Positions 56,281 through 64,000 of a stretch of 64,000 nucleotides of DNA are shown piece after piece; the stretch's first letter is position 1; every line of letters begins with the position of its first letter. Where the stretch lies: NCBI GenBank assembly GCA_011799875.1, contig CM022302.1, positions 320,892,144 through 320,956,143 on the forward strand, written 5' to 3'. The position numbers were made by a program, and so were the translations under genes. The notes beneath the pieces were generated by a model. The model searched no databases. It worked only from the letters and a program-made list of their open reading frames with translations, and had not been told where the DNA came from. This DNA comes from Thinopyrum elongatum (lineage: Eukaryota > Streptophyta > Magnoliopsida > Poales > Poaceae).

Positions 56281-59200
56281 GTGTTGTCGACAGAAGAATT
56301 GATAGCTCGCCTCGTTGTCGATAACGATGCTGATTCCGGGGAGACTTTTCTCCCTGGTCAACTCTTTGTGTTTGGCGGCTTCATGCTACGTGCCAACTCG
56401 ACCGGCCACCTTGAGCAGGTCGACAGCTACGCCCCTGGTCACCAGATCAGGTTTGGAAGCTTGAATTACATCACGGATATCCGTGGAGACTTGGTCTTCG
56501 AAGGGTTCTCGGCCTCGGCCGCCACTCTTCACCCACATGAAGGAAGCCCATCGGATCCGTCGTCAGATTCCGCTCAAGGATCGACTCTCATGCCTGCCCT
56601 GGCCTTAGATCCAGGGCGGACCACTCTGCCTGAAGACGGGAGGCTAAACCCCGCCGGACTCTCTCCCATTATGGAGCTTTGCCGCCGGAGACCCAGAGGC
56701 GACTATACTGTCAGCAGACCCGCAGTCAAACGTGACTCTTCCTGACATCGGGGAGCCGGACTCGCCTCTGGACGTCAACTCCGAACTCTCGAGGTCCGCG
56801 TCCATTGAGCTCGGTCAAGTGGTTATTACCGAACCTAGCTCCGCAGATCATCATACGCCCGTCCAGCTTTCGCTCTTAAACGAGACACTGGACCTAATGC
56901 GATCTCTCGCCATCACGGAAGTATCATCTCCGAACTACGACCAGCCTAAACTGGGGGATGAGAGCGGGGAATTTTACGTCCCACCCACCACCCACTTAAT
57001 AGCCACTGTCGAGGATCTAACTAACATGCTAGACTACGCCTCCGAAGACATCGACGGTATGGACGACGATGCCGGGGCCGAACCAGGTCAAAACCCGCCT
57101 ATCACTGGGCGTTGGACGGCCACTTCTACCTATGATGTATACATGGTGGACACACCTGAGAAGCAGGACGACGTTGGAACTCAAGATCCAGATCAGGACA
57201 AGCCCATCGAGGATCCACCAAAGCGCCGGCGTCAGCGGCGCCGCTCACGATCACGTCGGGCGAAGGACAGCAACACCGGCACCGGAGATAATAACACTCC
57301 AGACAATGCCAAAGACCCCGCCGACCCTGCGTTCAAGCAGGATGATAGGGAAGAGGGACAAGTCAATTCCGACGAACTTGTCGATCATGAGGATTCGGAA
57401 GATAGTAACTATCTACCGGCCTCCGAGGAGAACGTTAGCCTCAGTAACGAAGATTTTATCGTGTCAGAGGAACCCCTCGAACAAGAATGCTTCAAGCGAC
57501 AGCTCATCGCCACTGCGAGGATCCTGAAAAACAAATAGCAACAGCTTCAAGCCGAACAAGATACGCTCAACAACAAATGGACCAAGGTCCATGCTGCCGA
57601 AGAATACGGCCTCGAGCGCCCGACAAAGAGCTACCCAAAACGCAGGCTACTACCACAATTCGACGACGAAGCCCTTGTGCGAATACCGTCAAGATACAAT
57701 CATGCTGATCAACCGGACCGACCACCACGTGGACGTGACAAGCTGGCTAACTATGCCGAACACCAGCCCGCGCCACCTCGCCGTAGAGGCAAAGAGGCAG
57801 TGGCCCCGGGCTACACGTATGACTTACGTCAGGACCTAGACAATAGAGCCGGTTAGACCAGATCAATCTACGGATCAAGGGAACGTGCTCCAACACGAGA
57901 CGACGGCCATCAAGCCTGCCGCGACAAGCATAACCAAGTTCGAGCCGAGATCAGAACACAGATGTCATTCGAACACCATCGTGATGTTGCCTGATATAGA
58001 GGCGCCGCACACCCCATGTGCTTTACCGACGAAGTAATGGAGCACCAGTTTCCAGAAGGGTTTAAACCCATAAACATCGAGGCATACGATGGAACGACAG
58101 ATCCCGCTGTGTGGATTGAAGATTTTCTTCTCCACATTCACATGGCTCGCGGTGATGATCTCCACGCCATTAAATACCTTCCTCTATAGCTAAAAGGGCC
58201 AGCACGACGCTGGTTGAATAGCCTCCCAGAGAACTCCATTGGCAGTTCGGAGGATTTAGAGGATGCTTTTCGGAACAACTTTCAGGGCACTTATGTCCGG
58301 CCACCGGACAATGATGACCTGAGTCACATAGTCCAGCAACCCGGAGAGTCAGCCGGCAAACTCTGGACTCGGTTCTTAATTAAAAAGAACCAAATTGTCG
58401 ACTGTCCGGACGCCGAAGCCTTAGCGGCATTTAAGCACATCGTCCGCGAGGAATGGCTCGCCCGACACCTCGGTCAGGAAAAGCCGAAGTTTATGGCAGC
58501 TCTCACTGCACTTATGACCCGCTTCTGTGCGGACAAAGATAGCTGGTTGGCTCATAGAAGCAACAGCACCAGCAACCCTGGCACCTCTGAGGCTAGGGAC
58601 GGCAATGGAAGACCACGACGCAGCAAAAATAAGCGTCGGAACAACAATGAAGAAACTGAGGATACGGCGGTCAACACCGGATTCAGCGGCTCTAAACCCA
58701 GTCTGCGGAAGAAGCCGTTCAAAGGAAATAGAGATGGCCCGTCCAACTTGGATAAAATACTGGATAGGCCCTGTCAAATCTAGGGCACCCCTGACAAACC
58801 TGCCAACCACACCAACAGAAATTGCTGGGTTTTTAAACAGGCCGGTAAATTAAATACCGAACATAAGGGGAAAGGACCTCAAAGCGAGGACGACAATGAA
58901 CCCCGCCCTCCGAACACCGGGGGACAAAAGAAGTTTCCCCCCGAGGTGAAAACAGTGAACATGATATATGTCACGCATATCCCCAAGAGGGAGCGTAAGC
59001 GCGCATTGAGGGACGTCTACGCCATAGAGCCTGTTGCCCCGAAATTCAACCCTTGGTCGGCTCGTCCGATCACCTTTGATTGCAGGGACCACCCAACCAG
59101 TATCCATCATGGAGGTTCGGCGGCCCTGATACTCGATCCCATCATCGACGGATACCATCTCACTAGAGTCCTTATGGACGGCGGCAGCAGTCTCAACTTG

Positions 59201-59668
59201 ATTTACCAAGACACTGTCCATAAGATGGGTATTGACCCGTCAAGAATCAAGCCCAGCAACACTACCTTTAAAGCAGTGATACCTGGCGTAGAGGCCCGCT
59301 GCACGGGTTCCTTAACACTGGAAGTGGTATTCGGCTCTCCAGATAACTTTTGAAGTGAAGAATTGATCTTCGATATCGTCCCTTTCCGCAGTGGTTACCA
59401 TGCATTGCTTGGACGAACTGCTTTCGCCCGCTTTAATGCAGTCCCGCACTATGCTTATTTGAAGCTCAAAATGCCCGGACCACGCGGTGTCATCACAGTC
59501 AATGGAAATATGGAGCGCTCCCTCCGTACTGAGGAGCACACCATGGCCCTAGCAGCCGAGGTACAGAACAGCTTCAACAGCTCATCGGTCATCAAGACCG
59601 ATGACACCACCAAGCGCGTTCGATCAACATTACAGCATGACAGCTCGGCAAATCCGGAGCTTGAATAG
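56281..59668 (+). pseudogene. F2 gag-protease
   Basis: The codon matching F1's start ATG (52976) is ATA here (56302), so the start is lost or lies elsewhere. N-terminal blocks are 56281-56745 and 56732-57538 (frame change; TYDVYMVDTPEK conserved with F1). The capsid core runs from about 58025 (HQFPEGFKPINIEAYDG), with a stop at 58188, then 58214-58783 (FRNNFQGTYVRPPD, QPGESAGKLWTRF). The protease is in 58946-59668 (HIPKRERKRALRD, LMDGGSSLNLIY near 59175, LLGRTAFARF). A stop splits it at 59351. The protease ends naturally and no RT follows. Confidence 0.88.
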
Positions 59669-60941
59669 CAGTTCGGCCTCCGCTGATCGCCCCATAAGGT
59701 TGCAGCATATGTACCATGCGTGCATAATTACGCACTTAAAATACCATGGGCAGCGCCGGAGGCATACTGCGGAACAGGTCTATAGTACGGCTTGACCCTA
59801 TTCGGACCTTAACTTCCTTTTTTCTTTTCTTTCTCTTTTACCACAGGTTCATTAAAAACCTACCTACTCTACGGTTGTACAGGGACTCCTTTCTAGGTTC
59901 CCCTTTCTTATAGACGACCATCGACTCCTCCTCTCAAAGGATTTCCAACCAAGGAGAAACGGCTCAGACGTGCAGCAGGGCATCATTAGGACCTTCAAGC
60001 CACTATTTTCTCAGAAAAGCCCTGTATAAACCTTTCCCTTGTGTAAACTTTCGGCATGTAAAATGGCCTTAGCCTTCGGGCATTATCTGTAATGACAAGT
60101 CTCGACGTATTAATCAGGGCATAAAGGAAGCAGTTGATCACCACTTTTGTTTGGTACTCATCTATTTTATATTATCATCTGTCTTCCCTTCCTACGCCCG
60201 ACTGCCACATGTGCCTTAGTCCGGTCTTAAACACCGGGGGCTGTATCCGGCCCGGCACATTTTAAAGTCCAAACTACTATGGGGTACTCTTCGGTGTCCC
60301 GAATATTGCATTATATGCATCGGCTCCGAATCATGTCTTTGGTCTATAGTTGGGTTGCCCGGCTCCTGTGCTTACCACCTTACGTTCTGCTTGTTCGGCT
60401 AAGGTAGTAAAGGGAGAACTACTACGATTGTATTTCTGGTTTGTCCGGTCAAATACCTCAGTAGAGAAAGCCGAAAACTGACTGTCATGATAAAGCGAGA
60501 GCTGGTCGGCGATTCGGTGACTTAGTCTTATACTACAATTGTTAGCAATTTATTCCATGTTATACGAGGGGCTGGTCTTCGTCCAGTCGCGTGGAAAAGG
60601 CACCGTAGTCCGGATAGCCGCACACGCACCAGGGGCTAGTACTTAGCCCCACAGTCAAACTCCTATGGCTAAGTGAAAGTAATAAAGCCGCATAGTCTGA
60701 TTGCCTGGTTCACCACGCTGACACATCCTTTATGGACCAAGACGTTGGATAAAGTGTGTTCATGTGCTACGCCGAACACCCCTGTAGCATCTACATGGAG
60801 GCTGAAGCCGACGACTGGCAACTTTCAGAAATAAAACAATAAACGGCCGCACATGAGGAAAAATTGCTTGAAAGAAAAGGCGCAAACATAGCTATATAAA
60901 CAGCATGGGTTCATCGCATTGTTTGTACAACCCGAACACAC
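59669..60941. other. F2 non-coding join between protease and antisense gene
   Basis: AT-rich, with no RT, RNase H or integrase motif in any frame. It probably contains the deletion point of pol and the facing 3' untranslated ends of the sense and antisense genes. I see no repeats or structure. Confidence 0.7.
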
Positions 60942-63900
60942 TCAATAAAAAATTACATCCTTTGAGCATTGGCCCTCGATCACTCGGGCTCCTTCTAGGA
61001 CGTCATCGAAGTACCTCTCTGGCTTCCGGTGATCCTTGCCTTTGGGCGGGCCTGCGGTTGCCACTTCGGTGGCCTTCATCTTTGCCCATTGCATCTTGAC
61101 GCTGGCGAAGGCCATCCGGGCACCCTCTATGCAGGCCGAGCGCTTCAATGCATCAATCTGAGGCCGTGCGTCGATAAGCCGCTTCACCAAACCGAAGTAG
61201 CTACTAGTGATTGGCTCGGCCGGCCAGAGCTGGACTGTCAAGTCCTTCATGGCCAAACCTGCCACCCTATGCAGCTCAGACAGCTGCTTCAGTTGGTCAC
61301 CCAGGAGAGACGTTGAGTGTTCCGGCGCGACAAATTGCGACCAGAACAGTTTCTCGGTCGAGTTCCCCTCCTGGGCTCGGAAGTACTGTGCGGCATCAGC
61401 GGCATTCTTCGGAAGATCTGCAAATGCGCCTGGAGAACTCCATACTCGAGTCAGCAAAGCATACCTCTGACCTCCAAAGACACTCTGCAAAAGAAAGGCC
61501 TTACCAGCCGCTATCTGCCTCGCCTGATGGATCTCTTCATGAGCACTCCGGGACTCGATCCGCACCTCTTTGGCATCATGGAGTGCCTTGGCAAGCTCGG
61601 TCGACTGGTCCAAAGTCTTCTTCTCTAAAGCTTCGCATTTGCTGATGGCATCCTTCAGCTCCTGCTCTACTTCGGCCACCCGAGCTACGTTTTGGCAGCG
61701 GGCATCTTGCTCGGTCTTCAGTATGGCAGCCGCCTTGTCAGCGGCTGCCTTATTCGCCTCCGCCTCCTTTTTGTCCTGGGCAAGGGCGCTTTTGAGGGTC
61801 TCGACCTCGGCTGCGCCAGCTATGATTATAATCAAAGCATTCCATAAGTTAATCTCTAAATATACATATCACTTCTGATATTGAAATAAACTTTTAACAT
61901 TGTACGGATACTTTGTGTCTCATCGAACCGCTTATTAATGCGGTCGATTTCCTCATTGGCCACCTGAAGCTTCCGATTGAGTTCGGAAACTTCTGCGGCC
62001 TGGGCGGTCGCCGCCAACAGGGAAGCCTGTTACAATAACAGCACAGCAGGTTAACTCTCCCGAATACTATATGGATCCTCTGTCCGGTTTCTTTTAAACG
62101 AACAGAGCTTCGGGGGCTACTGTCTGTACTCAGGTATATTCCTCTATATGAAAACTTTTTTAGAACATTACGTCGCATACCTCAAAGCCTGTCAGTAGGC
62201 TGGTGAAGGCTTCGTTCAATCCACTCTTAGCAGACTGAACCTTCTCCACCACCGCACCCATCAGGGTGCGGTGCTCCGCCACGATGGAAGCACGCTGCAG
62301 TGCTTCCTCCAGAGCGTTGGGCTCCTCTGGATTAGTGGAGGTCGCCGATGGAGCTGATGCTCCTCCCCCCTGTTTCAAAGAGGGCTGCTTATCCAATCTA
62401 GGAGCCGTGTTGGTCTCCGGAATGGTGTCCGGTTGGGGCCCGGATGGTTGGGGGTCCCCACCGTCGGTTGTCATAGGGGTCGCCACCCCTAGGTTTTCGG
62501 CGACCAACGTATTAACCTCGGGCGCTTTCTCGGCGGCTTCGTTCGCCCCCCTCTGCCAAGAGAGATCCTTTGGGACGACACCTCGGTGTCCTCCATGATG
62601 ATAGGCGAGGTGGCATGCATCGGCGTGTCACTCTCTGCCATTTCGGGTGGCAGAGAGTTCCCCTCTGATGATGGGGTTTGTGGGAGCTCGCGGGGAGGGC
62701 TAAAAGGCAAATAACAAAATAACGTGTATAATGGAAGCAGGTAGACCGAAGATAAACAGTAAGTTTCCGCATACTTACGATTTGGCCAGGGTTTCACCCT
62801 AGGTGGCTTCTTGGGGACTAGTTCGGTCTCTGAGTCCGAACTGTCCGGAAGGGCCAGCTTCCCTCTCTTGGGCGCCTCCTCCTCCGGCTCTTTGGAGGCC
62901 GCCCTCTTCTTCTTCCTCCTCTTATGGGGGGAGTCGCTCTCCACCTCCTCCTCCTCTTCTTCCTATCTCCATCATGGGAAGAGAGGGCTTTGGTCTCTCC
63001 GAACATTGTTTTCGAAGGACCTTTATGGCGGGGGCCACCCTTTCCCTCCTTGCCTTTCTTCTTCTTGGTCTTCCTCTCCGGCGCTTGATAGGGCGTCGGG
63101 ACCAGCATCTCCGTTAGCTTGGGTATGGCCGGATCCTCAGGCAGCGGTGCCGGACAGTTGATCCGCTCCGCCTTTGCCGTCCAGACCTGTAAAGAAAGCG
63201 GGCGATATAATTTCTATCATATCTGAAATATTGATTGGATAGGCTATGCTTACCTCCGTGGCTGGGTTCTCGATGTCGAGCCCGATGACTTCATTCTTCT
63301 TCGGCCACTTTTTCTTAGCCTTGAAGAGCTGCTTCCATATATCTTCGTGCGTGGTGCCGAAGAAGCGCTTCAGGGTCCATGGCTTCTCAGGATCAAACTC
63401 ACACATGGGGGAGGCCCGGAGCTGGCAAGGAAGGATGCGGCGGAAAACCATCACTTGAATCACGTTTGTGAGACCAGTGTTCTCACCCAACATGTCGGAG
63501 ATGCATTTTTGGAGCACCTTCACCTCTGGTTTGGACCCCCAATCAAGACCCTTGGCTGTCCATGAGGTAAGTCTCGTGGGGGGTCCGGATCTGAAGTATG
63601 GTGTGGCCGCCCAGTTGGCGTCGCGGGGTTCGGTGATGTAGAACCACTCCTGCTGCCACACCTTGACCGTCTCCACAAATGCCCCTTTGGGCCAAATGGC
63701 GTTGGGGAGCTTGCTCACCATAGCCCCGCCGCAGTCCGCATGCTGTCCATCGACCACCTTCGGCTTCAGATTGAAGACCTTGAGCCATAGGCCGAAGTGT
63801 GGGGGGATGCGGAGAAGAGCCTCACACATGACGATAAACGCCGATATGTGAAGGAAGGAATTTGGAGCTAGATCATGGAAATCTAGCCCGTAGTAGAACA

Positions 63901-64000
63901 TAAGACCCCGGACGAAGGGGTGGAGCGGAAACCCTAGCCCCCGGAGGAAATGGGGGATGAAGACGACCCTCTCACCGGGCTCCGGAGTAGGAATGGCCTG
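60942..64000 (-). pseudogene. F2 antisense gene: spliced gypsy-type plant transposon protein, 5' end outside window
   Basis: The minus-strand gene has at least five exons. Introns with canonical ends are 63253-63187 (67 bases), 62778-62700 (79), 62180-62027 (154) and 61911-61820 (92). The first visible exon has the gypsy-type plant transposon domain (LDFHDLAPNSFLHISAFIVM, IPPHFGLW, TLKRFFGTTHEDIW). Then come a Lys/Arg-rich region, an acidic Pro/Thr region and a long coiled coil (LNRKLQVANEEIDRI, then after splicing AAEVETLKSALAQDKK). The C-terminal domain reads ALKRSACIEGARMAFASVKMQW. Splicing introns 3 and 4 keeps one open frame from about 62507 to the stop at 60942. Frame changes near 62950 and 62510 suggest indels, so I call it a pseudogene. 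It matches A and D antisense genes in position and order. Confidence 0.78.

Larger units (their letters stand above)
55782..64000 (+). mobile_element. F2: Fatima-like Gypsy element lacking RT and integrase, runs off the right edge
   Basis: LTR 55782-56254, primer site, gag-protease (to 59668), a 1.3 kb non-coding join, then a spliced antisense gene (minus strand, 60942 onward). RT, RNase H and integrase are absent between protease and the antisense gene, so it is a non-autonomous derivative. It is inserted in F1's gag-protease; left flank acggg (55777-55781). Confidence 0.87.

Noticed and set aside
59669..60941. Search for a hidden RT or integrase in F2
   Set aside because: No frame on either strand shows MPFGL, YxDD, DNG or NGQxE type motifs.
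1..64000. Host genes, tRNA or rRNA genes
   Set aside because: Nothing beyond transposon proteins is supported; no cloverleaf-like or rRNA-like text was recognised by eye, though a tRNA scan was not possible.

Overview
This window is intergenic DNA from a large-genome grass, most likely Triticeae (wheat, Aegilops or barley group). The evidence is the repeat content. One LTR starts and ends like the wheat Gypsy family WHAM. Two LTRs share the text I associate with the wheat family Fatima. Several Tat-lineage Gypsy elements carry an extra antisense gene. A CACTA-type terminus sits in the middle. I found no host gene, tRNA, rRNA or CRISPR array; family names are from memory and tentative.

Layout, left to right. 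(S1) A very long LTR on the minus strand (1-3653) interrupts (B), a minus-strand Tat-type element with gag-protease (3654-6183) and 5' LTR (6284-7197). B lies inside a plus-strand LTR of its own family (G, 7198-7867), making a large inverted repeat. (A) A minus-strand Tat-type element has its 3' LTR at 7981-8874. It is split by a 4.4 kb solo LTR (S2, 9038-13426, TSD ctgct) and continues with an antisense gene (13595-16598), a repeat-rich spacer, and a decayed RT/protease/gag block up to about 20074. (H) A WHAM-like piece follows in the order 3'UTR-PPT-LTR-PBS-gag (20075-22889). (J) The 3' half of an element with one long unknown ORF and a 3' LTR occupies 22890-26113. (L/K) Two same-family LTR fragments on the minus strand run to 28000. 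(M) A CACTA-like element starts at 28032.

(D) The main element runs on the minus strand from 30773 to 51367 and lies inside M. It keeps gag, protease, RT, RNase H and integrase, all damaged, plus an antisense gene. That antisense gene is split by (C), a complete insertion (33046-41174, TSD gattg) of an internally deleted relative of A. C lacks most of RT, RNase H and integrase, ends in two adjacent LTRs, and carries an antisense ORF with a plant B3-like DNA-binding domain and its own TATA box. D's 5' LTR was hit by (C'), an A-like element (3' LTR 51368-52252). C' was hit by Fatima-like F1 (52478-55781), and F1 by Fatima-like F2 (55782 to the right edge). F2 has gag-protease and a spliced antisense gene (60942 to beyond 64000) but no RT or integrase.

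How it works together: sense genes (gag, PR, RT, RH, IN) package and integrate the elements. Each Tat-type family also carries a separate antisense transcription unit near the 3' LTR. In A, D and F2 it encodes a long protein, with a gypsy-type plant transposon N-terminal domain and coiled coils. In C that slot holds a B3-domain protein instead. Three elements (A, C, F2) lost the catalytic genes yet kept gag, protease and the antisense gene, so they were probably mobilised in trans. Every sense gene is now broken; the C B3 ORF is the only sizeable frame without an internal stop.
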